A DNA stretch of 64,000 bases from Oceanicella sp. SM1341 (GCF_003448965.1 NZ_QRGC01000001.1:62001-126000); one strand, 5' to 3'. Numbered from the stretch's first letter, positions 50,594 through 58,869 are shown. Notes: generated by a model from the letters alone, not told the origin. A program made the numbers and translations.

Positions 50594-52096
50594 TCAGGCG
50601 CGTACCGTCTCGGCCACGCCGCGGCGGGCTTCCTCGAACACCTCGAGCTGGCCGCGCGTCCAGGCGCCCACGTCGAAGCGCTTGGAGGATTTGCGCAGCA
50701 GCGCCATGCGGCCGCGGGCTTCCTCGTCGTCCATGTCGAGCGCCTGGTCGATGGCCGAGTTCATCGAGGCATGGCTGAACGGGTTCACCGGGATGGCGCC
50801 GTTGAGCAGGATGGCGCAGCCGGCGAACTCGGAGAGGATCAGCCGGCCGGCGCCATCGGTGCGCGCTGCGCAGTATTCCGAGGCGACGAGGTTCAGCCCG
50901 TCGCAGAGCGGGGTGATCCAGCACACGTCGGCCACCCGGTAGTAGGCGATGAGGTCGCGGAAGGGGATGGCGGTGGAGATCAGCGACACCGGCTGCCACT
51001 CGAACGAGCCGAAGCGGCCGTTGATGCGGCCGGAGATCTCCTCGATCGAGCGCTGCACCTCCTCGTAGGCGGTCATGTTGCGGTTCGCGCCCACCGAGAC
51101 ATGCATCAGGCGGATCTTGCCGTGCAGCTCCGGCCGCCGCTCGAGCAGGCGCTCGTAGGTCTCGAGCTGCTCGATGTTGCCCTTGGTGTAGTCGGTGCGC
51201 GCGACGGAGATGATCAGGCTCAGATCGCCGATCTCGGCGCGGATCTCCTCCACCTTGGCCTGCACGTCCTCGGCGCTGGCGCATTCCTCGATATAGTCGA
51301 AGTTGGTGCCCACGGGGTTGGAGTGGATGATCACCTCGCGGCCCTCGTGCTCGAGGCGGATCGGCACGGTGCGCTCGGAGAGGGCGGTGCCCACGGGGGT
51401 CATCTCCTCGCCCACCTTCGCGTTGGCGGTGACATCGGCCGAGGTGAGGCTGCGCGCGGCGGAGGCGAAGTTCGCCGCGTAGCGCGGGATGTGGAAGCCC
51501 ACGATATCGCACGACAGCAGGCTGCGCAGGATCTCCTCGCGCCAGGGCAGCACGTTGAACAGGTCGGCCGATGGGAAGGGCGTGTGGTGGAAGAAGGCGA
51601 TCTTCGCGTTCGGCTTGAGCTGGCGCACGTAGCCCGGCACCAGCCACAGGTTGTAGTCGTGGATCCAGATGACCGCGTCGTCATCGGCCTCGGCGGCGGC
51701 AGCCTCGGCGAAGGCCCAGTTCACCTCGCGGAAGGCCGGCCAGTCCACCGGGTCGTAGTTGTACTTTTCCTTGAAGGAGTGGAGGATGGGCCAGAAGGCC
51801 TCCTTCGAGCTCACGTGGTAGAAGCTCGACACCTGCTCCGCGCGCAGCGGCAGGCGCGAGACGCGGTACTTCCCGTAGCTGTCCTCGATGGTGACCACGC
51901 GCTCGAAATCCGGGTTGGCGGTGTCCTCGGCCAGTTTCCACGCGATCCACGAGCCGCTCGACACCTGCCCGAAGAAGCTCTTCATGGTGGGCACGATGCC
52001 GTTGGGGCTCTTGTTCTCGCGGCGGACAATCTGGCCGTCGATCTCCACCTCCTCGTAGGGCTCGCGGTGATAGACGATGACGAGATCGGACTTCAC
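50594..52096 (-). CDS. ggpS: Glucosylglycerol-phosphate synthase (GgpS-like), GT20
   Basis: A 500-residue GT20 glucosyltransferase. Several stretches match cyanobacterial glucosylglycerol-phosphate synthase better than trehalose-6-phosphate synthase: YHREPYEEV at the start, the SPNGIVPTMKSFF loop (30-42), KEAFWPILHSF, AVIWIHDYNLWLVP, AKIAFFHHTPFPSADLFNVLPWREEI, and ITPLCDGLNLVASEYCAA near 400. GgpS joins a nucleotide-activated glucose to glycerol 3-phosphate. Start is GTG, 1 bp after the HAD phosphatase stop. The upstream phosphatase and gpsA support the assignment. Confidence 0.88.
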   Translation of the reverse strand: MKSDLVIVYHREPYEEVEIDGQIVRRENKSPNGIVPTMKSFFGQVSSGSWIAWKLAEDTANPDFERVVTIEDSYGKYRVSRLPLRAEQVSSFYHVSSKEAFWPILHSFKEKYNYDPVDWPAFREVNWAFAEAAAAEADDDAVIWIHDYNLWLVPGYVRQLKPNAKIAFFHHTPFPSADLFNVLPWREEILRSLLSCDIVGFHIPRYAANFASAARSLTSADVTANAKVGEEMTPVGTALSERTVPIRLEHEGREVIIHSNPVGTNFDYIEECASAEDVQAKVEEIRAEIGDLSLIISVARTDYTKGNIEQLETYERLLERRPELHGKIRLMHVSVGANRNMTAYEEVQRSIEEISGRINGRFGSFEWQPVSLISTAIPFRDLIAYYRVADVCWITPLCDGLNLVASEYCAARTDGAGRLILSEFAGCAILLNGAIPVNPFSHASMNSAIDQALDMDDEEARGRMALLRKSSKRFDVGAWTRGQLEVFEEARRGVAETVRA

Positions 52097-52097
52097 A

Positions 52098-52871
52098 TCA
52101 ATTCTCCAGATTTGTGAGGCCGAAGCGCTCCAGCGCCTCGGTGATGCCGCCGGCGCCGATGCGGCGGCAGGCCAGTGCGTTGGGGAGCTTGTCGGTATGG
52201 GCGGTGAGCGCGGGCTCGGCGCCGCCCACCACGGCGCCCTTGAGGCCGGTCTGGAACATGCTCAGGTCATTGAGCGTGTCGCCGGCCACCAGCACCCGCT
52301 CGGCGTCCAGGCCGAGATGGTCGATGAGCCGCAGCAGCGAGGGGCCCTTCGAGACCCCCTTGGGCAGCACGTCGAGATACTTGTTGTCGGAGATCAGCAC
52401 GTCGACGCCGTGTTCCTCGATCTTCGGCACCCAGGTGTCGTCGAAGGCCTGCGGGTCGTAATGGAAGCTCTGGCGGTAGCGGAAGGGGGTGGCCTGCGGC
52501 TCGAGCCCCGGCGCATCGGCCAGGAGCTCGCGGAAGAAGGCGCCGCGGTCGTCCCAGTTCTCGGCGATCTCGCGCTCCAGCTCCTCGATCATCTCGATGC
52601 GGCCGTCCGCCACGCGGGCGATGGTGGTGCCCACGTCGCCCACCACGTAGAGCGGCCAGGGCACGCCGCCGTCGCACAGCTCGCCGATGAACTTCGGGTC
52701 ACGCCCGGTGACGAAGATCAGGCCGAAATGGCGGCGGTTGGCCTCGATGTAGTCGTAGAGCTCACGCCGGTCCGCCTCGGAGCCGCCGAGGAAGGTGCCG
52801 TCGAGGTCGGTGGCGAGGATGCTCTTCCAGCCGGTGATGGCGGTGGCGGGGTTCAGGGTGTCGGTGGTCAA
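52098..52871 (-). CDS. HAD-family phosphatase, probable glucosylglycerol-3-phosphate phosphatase
   Basis: A 257-residue Cof/SPP-type HAD hydrolase: nucleophile motif ATDLDGTFLGG (19-29), FVTGRDP motif II, Lys in KYLDVLPKGVSKGPSL, and VAGDTLNDLSMF as motif IV. In several gammaproteobacteria an HAD domain is fused to the N-terminus of GgpS; here it is a separate gene just upstream. Likely role is dephosphorylating glucosylglycerol phosphate. The start is TTG overlapping the gpsA stop as TTGA; no ATG precedes the DLDGT motif. Confidence 0.8.
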   Translation of the reverse strand: MTTDTLNPATAITGWKSILATDLDGTFLGGSEADRRELYDYIEANRRHFGLIFVTGRDPKFIGELCDGGVPWPLYVVGDVGTTIARVADGRIEMIEELEREIAENWDDRGAFFRELLADAPGLEPQATPFRYRQSFHYDPQAFDDTWVPKIEEHGVDVLISDNKYLDVLPKGVSKGPSLLRLIDHLGLDAERVLVAGDTLNDLSMFQTGLKGAVVGGAEPALTAHTDKLPNALACRRIGAGGITEALERFGLTNLEN

Positions 52872-54004
52872 GGCAGTTCGCTCCCGTAATGGGTGAAGGC
52901 GGCTTCGGCGGCAGGATGGGCGATCTCGATGTCGAGGGCGCGCGGCTCTGCCTGCAGGGGCGAAGCCCAGTATTCGGCGAAGGCATGGCCGATGGGCACA
53001 TCGTCATGCAGGATAGACCGGGTCATCTCGCAGATCGGCATGAACACGCCGAGCGCGCGGGCGAGGTCGGTCACGGTGAGGGCGTTGCCATGCCCCTCCA
53101 CCACCACGGGCTTGCCGTCGAACACCGCGTCATGGGCGATGCCGGAGCCGCGCTGCTTGCCGTAGGAGAAGTTGCGCGACTTGGTGGAGGAACAGGTGAG
53201 CATCAGGTCGCCCATGCCGGCGAGGCCGGTCACGGTCTCGCGGGTGCCGCCCATGGCGACGGCGAGTTCCTTGATCTCGGAGAGGCCGCGGGTGATGAGG
53301 GCGGCGCGGGCGTTCATGCCGAAGCCGGCACCCTCGAGGATGCCGCAGGCGATGGCGATCACGTTCTTCACCGCGCCGCCGATCTCCACGCCCACCATGT
53401 CGTTCGACACGTAGGGGCGGAAGCTGTAGGTGCCCATCGACAGTGCCATGCGGGCGGCCGCGTGGCGCTCGATGTCCTTGTCCCACTCCGGCTCGTTGGA
53501 GGCGATGGTGACGGCGGTGGGCGCGTCGGCGGCCACTTCCACGGCGAAGGTCGGACCGGAGATCACCCCGATCACCCGGCCGGGGGCTGCATCCTCGGCG
53601 ATGCCGCTCATCAGCAGGTGGGTGCCCTTCTCCACGCCCTTTGCGCAGATGAACAGCGGCACCTCGGGGGCGGCAAGCGCATGGGCCTGCTCGGAAATCT
53701 CGCGGATCGAGGTGGAGGGCGTGACGATCAGCACGGCTTCCGCGCCCGCCATGGCCTCGCGCATGTCCGACACGGCGCGCAGCCGCTCGGGCAGGGGGAT
53801 GTCGGGCAGGTAGCGCTGGTTGCGGCGGGTGGAATTGATTTCCTCGGCCAGCTCGGGCCGCCGCGCCCAGAGGGTGACATTGCGCCCGGCCCGCACCAGG
53901 ACGGACGCCAGCGCCGTGCCCCATGCACCGGCGCCGATCACGGCCACGTTTTCGTATGGCCCCGTGTTCGAAGACTGAGAGAACTCGACTGAGCGGTCCT
54001 TCAT
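52868..54004 (-). CDS. gpsA: GpsA-like NAD(P)-dependent glycerol-3-phosphate dehydrogenase
   Basis: A 378-residue dehydrogenase, longer than the usual GpsA of about 320-340 residues, with a short N-terminal extension and about 35 extra C-terminal residues (EYWASPLQAEPRALDIEIAHP...). The NAD-binding GAGAWGTALASVL (24-36), ICAKGVEKGT, GPTFAVEVA, EIGGAVKNVIAIACG (catalytic Lys) and GLAGMGDLMLTC are intact. It makes glycerol 3-phosphate from DHAP. Overlap with the HAD gene makes it the probable acceptor supplier for GgpS. A strong inverted repeat lies beside its ribosome binding site. Confidence 0.9.
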   Translation of the reverse strand: MKDRSVEFSQSSNTGPYENVAVIGAGAWGTALASVLVRAGRNVTLWARRPELAEEINSTRRNQRYLPDIPLPERLRAVSDMREAMAGAEAVLIVTPSTSIREISEQAHALAAPEVPLFICAKGVEKGTHLLMSGIAEDAAPGRVIGVISGPTFAVEVAADAPTAVTIASNEPEWDKDIERHAAARMALSMGTYSFRPYVSNDMVGVEIGGAVKNVIAIACGILEGAGFGMNARAALITRGLSEIKELAVAMGGTRETVTGLAGMGDLMLTCSSTKSRNFSYGKQRGSGIAHDAVFDGKPVVVEGHGNALTVTDLARALGVFMPICEMTRSILHDDVPIGHAFAEYWASPLQAEPRALDIEIAHPAAEAAFTHYGSELP

Positions 54005-54021
54005 ACTGGGAACAAACTCCT

Positions 54022-54071
54022 GTTTTACTTATCGCGGACTACAGATGCGCCGCCCGTAACGTAAGTAAAAC
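54022..54071 (-). promoter_or_regulatory. Leader inverted repeat before gpsA (possible RBS-occluding hairpin)
   Basis: Perfect 10-base arms GTTTTACTTA and TAAGTAAAAC, separated by 30 bases. On the gpsA mRNA the promoter-proximal arm would pair with the arm that directly touches AGGAG, the apparent ribosome binding site, about 14 bases before the ATG. It could be an RNA switch or a protein operator. Confidence 0.6.
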
Positions 54072-54161
54072 GAAGCGGTGCACACTGTATGCCCGGACCT
54101 CCCGACAGCATCGGCTCCTTGCCGTTGCCGTCTGTCCGGGGCAGGATATGTAACGGTACGG

Positions 54162-54190
54162 TGCAATGTCAATGTTGCATCGCACAACAT
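54162..54190. promoter_or_regulatory. Overlapping palindromes in the gpsA-galU gap
   Basis: TGCAA-N8-TTGCA (54162-54179) and ATGTTG-N7-CAACAT (54172-54190) share a half-site. The arrangement is typical of a repressor or activator operator placed between divergent promoters. Confidence 0.45.
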
Positions 54191-54402
54191 TCTGTGCATT
54201 CTTGGCCGGAACACCCCGGCCGCCCCCGACATATGCCGCGCACAGCAGGCCGGTTAACGATATGGAAAATTTTTGTATTGTTTTTCGGAGCAAGCCTTCT
54301 ACCTGCTGATCGGCGAAGGCCGCTCCCGCGCCGCAGCAGGGGGCCGCGAAGACAACCCGTTCGCGTGGTAGATGTGGCCGAGTGAATGAAAGGAAAGTGA
54401 GA

Positions 54403-55290
54403 ATGGCAGACATGGCGACGAAACGCATCCGTACCGCGGTATTCCCGGTGGCGGGGCTCGGCACGCGCTTCCTTCCGGCGACCAAGTCGACCCCGAAGGA
54501 GCTGCTGCCGGTGCTGGACACGCCGCTGATCCAGTTTGCCATCGACGAGGCGCGCGCCGCGGGCATCGACCGCATGGTCTTCGTCTCGCACCCCGACAAG
54601 GGCAGCATCGAGGATTACGTGCGCCACGACCCCGAGCTCTGCGCCCACCTGCGCGCCGCCGGCAAGCACGACTTCGCCGACAAGCTCGACACGCTCTCGC
54701 TCGACGAGGGCGACCGCGCGCATTTCGTGATGCAGACCGAGCGCCTCGGCCTCGGCCACGCGGTGCTGCAGGCCCGGCCCTACGTGCAGGAGGAGGCCTT
54801 CGCCGTGATCCTGCCCGATGACCTCATCCTGGGCGAGAAGGGCTGCATCGGCGAGATGATCGAGGCGCATGCGCGCTGCGGCGGCCACCTGGTCGCCACC
54901 ATGGAGGTGGATGCGGACCGCATCTCGAAATACGGCGTGCTGGTGCCGCGCGGCGGGCAGGGCGAGCGGCTCACCCATGCCACCGGCATGGTGGAGAAGC
55001 CGAAGGCCTCCGAGGCGCCGTCGAACCTCGGCGTGGTGGGGCGCTACGTGCTCGACAGCGCGATCTTCGACCAGCTCGCCGTGCAGCAGAGCGGCCATGG
55101 CAACGAGATCCAGCTCACCGACGCCATCGCCGCCACCACCGGGGCCGTGGGCCTCGCCGGCTACCGCTTCTCGGGCATCCGCTTCGACTGCGGCTCGCAG
55201 GAGGGCATGCTGCAGGCCACCCTGCACGTGGCGAACATGCGCGGCCTGATGGCCGAGCGCCGCACCCCCGCGCTCGCTCTCGTGGGCTGA
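54403..55290 (+). CDS. galU: GalU, UTP-glucose-1-phosphate uridylyltransferase
   Basis: A 295-residue nucleotidyltransferase that makes UDP-glucose. The N-terminal FPVAGLGTRFLPATKSTPKELLPVLDTPLIQFAIDEA motif is intact, followed by LGLGHAVLQARPYV and FAVILPDDLIL, GGHLVATMEV, VEKPKASEAPSNLGVVGRYVLD, and ITDAI-type QLTDAIAATTG. The ATG giving MADMATKR was chosen for AGGAAAGTGAG at good spacing over an upstream GTG. Five bp from the alpha-glucosidase gene, so co-transcribed. Confidence 0.93.
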   Translation: MADMATKRIRTAVFPVAGLGTRFLPATKSTPKELLPVLDTPLIQFAIDEARAAGIDRMVFVSHPDKGSIEDYVRHDPELCAHLRAAGKHDFADKLDTLSLDEGDRAHFVMQTERLGLGHAVLQARPYVQEEAFAVILPDDLILGEKGCIGEMIEAHARCGGHLVATMEVDADRISKYGVLVPRGGQGERLTHATGMVEKPKASEAPSNLGVVGRYVLDSAIFDQLAVQQSGHGNEIQLTDAIAATTGAVGLAGYRFSGIRFDCGSQEGMLQATLHVANMRGLMAERRTPALALVG

Positions 55291-55295
55291 CGCCG

Positions 55296-56984
55296 ATGCA
55301 GGCGGGAATGCCCTTCGGCGCCATGAGCGCCAGCCCCGTGCAGACCGGACAGCTCGGCGGGGACCCGGACTGGTGGCGCGGCGGGGTGATCTACCAGATC
55401 TACCCGCGCTCCTTCGTCGACCTCAACGGCGACGGGGTGGGCGATCTCGCCGGCATCAACTCGCGGCTCGACCATGTGGCGGGCCTCGGGGTGGACGCGA
55501 TCTGGATCTCGCCGTTCTTCCCCTCGCCGATGGCCGATTTCGGCTACGACGTCTCGGACTACCGGGGCGTCGACCCGCTGTTCGGCACCATCCAGGATTT
55601 CGACAACCTGCTCTCCTCGGCGCATGAGAAGGGCCTGCGGGTGTTGCTCGACCTCGTGCTGTCGCACACCTCCGACCAGCACTCCTGGTTCCAGGAAAGC
55701 CGGGTGGACCGCACCAACTCCCGGGCGGACTGGTATGTCTGGGCCGATCCCAAGCCCGACGGCACGGCGCCGAACAACTGGCTCTCGATCTTCGGCGGCC
55801 CGGCCTGGGAATGGGACACGCGCCGGCGCCAGTACTACATGCACAATTTCCTCGCCGCCCAGCCGGACCTGAACTTCCACAATCCGCAGGTGCAGGAGGC
55901 GATGCTCAACGTGGCGCGCTTCTGGCTCGAGCGCGGGGTGGACGGCTTCCGCCTCGACACGGCGAACATGTACGCGCATGACCCCGCGCTCACTGACAAC
56001 CCGCCGCGCAGCCAGCCGGCGGTGCCGGGCGTGCCGGAGCAGAACCCCTACGCGATGCAGGAGCCGATCCACAACATCAACCGCCCCGAGACGCTGGAAT
56101 TCCACGAGCGGCTGCGCAAGCTCACCGACGAGTTCAGCGCCACCACGCTGGTGGGCGAGCTGGGCGTGGTGCCGGACATGTATGCCTCGCTCACCGAGTA
56201 TACGGCCCCGGGGCGGCTGCACATGGCCTACTCGTTCGATTTGCTGGGCGGTGAGTTCAAGGCCGGGTTCTTCCGCCGCACCGCCGAGCGGATGAGCCGC
56301 CGCGCCGGCGATTGCTGGCCCTCCTGGGCGCTGTCGAACCACGACGTGGCCCGGGCCATCTCGCGCTGGCGGCTGGGGCACAATTCCCAGACCGCGGCGC
56401 CGCTGCTGATGGCGGTGCTCTGCTCGCTGCGCGGCACGCCCTGCATCTACCAGGGCGAGGAGCTGGGCCTCACGGAGGCGACCATCCCCTACGAGCTGCT
56501 GCAGGACCCCTACGGCAAGCGCTTCTGGCCCGAGTACCAGGGCCGTGACGGCTGCCGAACCCCGATGCCCTGGGCCTCCGGCGCAGCACATTACGGCTTC
56601 TCCGACGCGACCCCCTGGCTGCCCACGGCGCCCGAGCACGGGCCGCTCTCGGTCAACGACCAGGACATGAACGAGGGCTCGGTGCTCAACCGGGTGCGGC
56701 GCTTCCTGCGCTGGCGCGGCGGCTTCGACCAGCTGCGCAAGGGCGACATCCGCTTCCTCGACTCCGACCCCGACGTGCTGGCCTTCCTGCGCCAGGGCGA
56801 GGAGGCGGACATGCTCTGCCTGTTCAACATCTCCGATCGCCAGCGCTCCTTCGAGACCGGGGAATTCACCTCCGTCGCCCCGCTCACCGGGCACGGGTTC
56901 GCGGGCGAGCTGCTCGGGCTGGGGGTGATCCTGCCGCCCTTCGAGGCCTTCTTCGGCACCGTTCCCTCCCGCAACTGGGACTGA
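55296..56984 (+). CDS. GH13 alpha-glucosidase (AglA-like)
   Basis: A 562-residue GH13 glycosidase. Conserved regions: VIYQIYPRSFVDLNGDGVGDLAGI, VLDLVLSHTSDQH, nucleophile Asp221 (GFRLDTANM), acid-base Glu288 (LVGELGVV), and Asp350 (ALSNHDVARA). It has no signal peptide, so it acts in the cytoplasm, and resembles alpha-glucosidases of the Sinorhizobium AglA type. Placed after galU and across from ggpS-HAD-gpsA, it could hydrolyse alpha-glucosides, including glucosylglycerol, but substrate is not decided by sequence. Confidence 0.88.
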   Translation: MQAGMPFGAMSASPVQTGQLGGDPDWWRGGVIYQIYPRSFVDLNGDGVGDLAGINSRLDHVAGLGVDAIWISPFFPSPMADFGYDVSDYRGVDPLFGTIQDFDNLLSSAHEKGLRVLLDLVLSHTSDQHSWFQESRVDRTNSRADWYVWADPKPDGTAPNNWLSIFGGPAWEWDTRRRQYYMHNFLAAQPDLNFHNPQVQEAMLNVARFWLERGVDGFRLDTANMYAHDPALTDNPPRSQPAVPGVPEQNPYAMQEPIHNINRPETLEFHERLRKLTDEFSATTLVGELGVVPDMYASLTEYTAPGRLHMAYSFDLLGGEFKAGFFRRTAERMSRRAGDCWPSWALSNHDVARAISRWRLGHNSQTAAPLLMAVLCSLRGTPCIYQGEELGLTEATIPYELLQDPYGKRFWPEYQGRDGCRTPMPWASGAAHYGFSDATPWLPTAPEHGPLSVNDQDMNEGSVLNRVRRFLRWRGGFDQLRKGDIRFLDSDPDVLAFLRQGEEADMLCLFNISDRQRSFETGEFTSVAPLTGHGFAGELLGLGVILPPFEAFFGTVPSRNWD

Positions 56985-57117
56985 CCGACCGGACGGCACC
57001 CGGGCGGGCGCGTGTGGCAGGCGGGGCGCGCCCGGGCCCCGCGCTTGACCTTGCCGGGGCGCTCCTGTCCTCATAGAAGCCTCAGCGAGTTGAGCGAGGA
57101 GGCCGGGCGGAACGCCG

Positions 57118-58560
57118 ATGCTGGAGCTTCAGATCCCCGGGCTGCGCGAGCGGTCGGTGCCCATCCAGTCGGCGCTGCGCCAGGCGCTGGTGCTCGCCAT
57201 CGGCGAGGGCCGGCTCACGGCCGGGCAGAAGCTGCCGCCGCCGCGCGCGCTCGCGGGCCAGCTCGGCGTGGCGCGCAACACGGTGACGGCGGCCTACGAC
57301 GAGCTGGTGGCCCGCGGCTACGTGAATTCCGTCGAACGGCGGGGGTATTTCGTGGCCGAGGGGCTCGATGCGCGGCCCGCTGCCGCTGCCGCCCCGGGGG
57401 TGGACTGGGGGGCACGGCTGCGGATCGCGCCGGGCGCCCTTCCGCAGATCGAGAAACCGGCGGACTGGCAGGCCTATCCCTATCCCTTCATCTACGGCCA
57501 GGTCGACCCCGGGCTGTTCCCGATCTCGGTCTGGCGCGGCTGCTCGCGCGCGGCCCTCGGCCGCTCGGCGCTCGATTACTGGGCGGCGGACCGGGCGATG
57601 GAGGACGACCCGATGCTGCTCGAGCAGATCCGCCGCCACGTGCTGCCGGCGCGCGGCATCTTTGCAGCGCGCGACGAGGTGATGATCACCCTTGGCGCCC
57701 AGCACGGGCTCTACCTGCTCTCGCGCCTGCTTGCCGGGCCGGGCACCGAGGTCGGCGTCGAGCTGCCCGGCTACCCCGATACGCGCAACGTCTTCCAGCT
57801 CGGCGGCGCGCGGTTGCGCCCGCTGCCGGTGGACGGCGAGGGGCTGCGGATGGACGACGCGGCGATGCGCGGCCTCGCGGCGCTGGTGGTCACGCCCGCG
57901 CATCACTGCCCCAGCATGGTGACGCTGAGCGACGCGCGCCGGGCGGAGTTGCTGGCCCTCGCCCGACGACACGACACGGTGGTGATCGAGGATGATTACG
58001 AGGGCGAAATCTGCTTCGGCGCGCCGCGCCCGGCGCTGAAGGCGGCGGACCGGGACGGGCGGGTGGTCTATCTCGGCACGCTCTCCAAGATCCTCGCGCC
58101 GGGGGTGCGGCTGGGCTACATGGTGGCTCCCGCGCCGCTGCTGGCCGAGGCGCGGGCGCTGCGCCGGCTGATGCACCGCTCGGCGCCGCTCAACAACCAG
58201 CGCACGGCGGCGATCTTCCTCGCCGAGGGGCATTACCTCGGGCTGGTGCGCAGCATGCGCGCGGCACTGGAGGAGCGCTGGCGGCTGGTGGATGCGGGGC
58301 TCGACCGGCTCCTGCCGCGCTTCCGCCGGGCGCCCGCCACCGGCGGCACCGCCTTCTGGCTCGAGTGCCCGGTGGATGCGCGGGCCTTCGCGGCGCGGGC
58401 GGCGGCACACGGGGTGATGGTGGAATCCGGCGATCCGTTCGTGGGTGCGGAGGCGCGGGGCCGCTTCATCCGCCTCGGCATCTCCTACATCGACAAGGCG
58501 CGCATCGGGCCGGGGCTGGAGCTGCTGGCGCGCGCGGCCGCCGAGCTCGGCGCGGGGTGA
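57118..58560 (+). CDS. MocR-family PLP-binding transcriptional regulator
   Basis: A 480-residue fusion of a GntR-type winged helix (about 10-75: QALVLAIGEGRLTAGQKLPPPRALAGQLGVARNTVTAAYDELVARGYV) to an aminotransferase-fold domain. The PLP Lys is near residue 324 in LGTLSKILAPGVRLGY, with DDYEGE ahead. MocR proteins control genes for PLP, GABA, taurine or amino acids, often divergently. The next gene downstream is a TauE/SafE permease, which hints at a transport-linked role only. Confidence 0.9.
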   Translation: MLELQIPGLRERSVPIQSALRQALVLAIGEGRLTAGQKLPPPRALAGQLGVARNTVTAAYDELVARGYVNSVERRGYFVAEGLDARPAAAAAPGVDWGARLRIAPGALPQIEKPADWQAYPYPFIYGQVDPGLFPISVWRGCSRAALGRSALDYWAADRAMEDDPMLLEQIRRHVLPARGIFAARDEVMITLGAQHGLYLLSRLLAGPGTEVGVELPGYPDTRNVFQLGGARLRPLPVDGEGLRMDDAAMRGLAALVVTPAHHCPSMVTLSDARRAELLALARRHDTVVIEDDYEGEICFGAPRPALKAADRDGRVVYLGTLSKILAPGVRLGYMVAPAPLLAEARALRRLMHRSAPLNNQRTAAIFLAEGHYLGLVRSMRAALEERWRLVDAGLDRLLPRFRRAPATGGTAFWLECPVDARAFAARAAAHGVMVESGDPFVGAEARGRFIRLGISYIDKARIGPGLELLARAAAELGAG

Positions 58561-58573
58561 CGGCCGGGGAACC

Positions 58574-58609
58574 AGCGCCTCAGGGGGCATCGAGCCCCCG
58601 TTCGGCGCT
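58574..58609. repeat. Palindromic element, copy A
   Basis: Two nested stems, AGCGCC/GGCGCT and GGGGGC/GCCCCC, around the loop ATCGA, 13 bp after the MocR stop. The sequence continues GCTCGCCACC. A second copy with the same plan and the same flanks lies at 63629. It may terminate transcription or be a dispersed REP-like repeat. Confidence 0.75.
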
Positions 58610-58719
58610 CGCCACCGCGCGGGGCGCGCGGCGGCGCGCTGGCCCAGCCGGTCAGACCCCGCTGGCCCTGTGCGCCGGGCCCGGCCAGGCCTAAGGTGCG
58701 GGCCTGCCGGTGCAGTCGG

Positions 58720-58869
58720 GCCCCGGCACGGGCGGTCAGGGCGCGGGCCATACCGGCGCGGGTAAACACGGTGCAAGCAAATACGATGCAGGCGAAAGCG
58801 GGGCAGGCGGTCACGGGGCGGGCAACTGCTGGCCAGCCGGTCAATGCGCGGGCCGGAACGCGGTCCAAC
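58720..58869. repeat. Degenerate 15-bp tandem repeat (about 10 units)
   Basis: Consecutive 15-base units, for example GTCAGGGCGCGGGCC, ATACCGGCGCGGGTA and GTCACGGGGCGGGCA, follow a loose pattern RTCACGGGGCGGGCR. The array fills the gap between the MocR regulator and the TauE/SafE permease gene. Units of 15 keep both strands open in some frames, so long spurious ORFs run through it. No protein could be supported in it. Confidence 0.65.

Larger units (their letters stand above)
54005..54402. other. 398-bp divergent regulatory gap between gpsA and galU
   Basis: No gene was found. It holds a 10-bp inverted repeat next to gpsA, two overlapping palindromes at 54162-54190, an AT-rich stretch at 54255-54295 that could be a promoter, and GC-rich sequence before galU. 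It is notably less GC-rich than the coding DNA on either side. Confidence 0.7.

Noticed and set aside
50594-52096. Trehalose-6-phosphate synthase (OtsA) for the GT20 gene
   Set aside because: The SPNGI-PT-KSFF loop, the KEAFWPILHSF segment and the HAD plus gpsA neighbours fit GgpS better. OtsA is kept only as a less likely alternative.
58720-58869. CRISPR array or pentapeptide-repeat protein
   Set aside because: Units of 15 bp with no spacers exclude CRISPR. The translations in all frames lack the A(D/N)LXX pattern.
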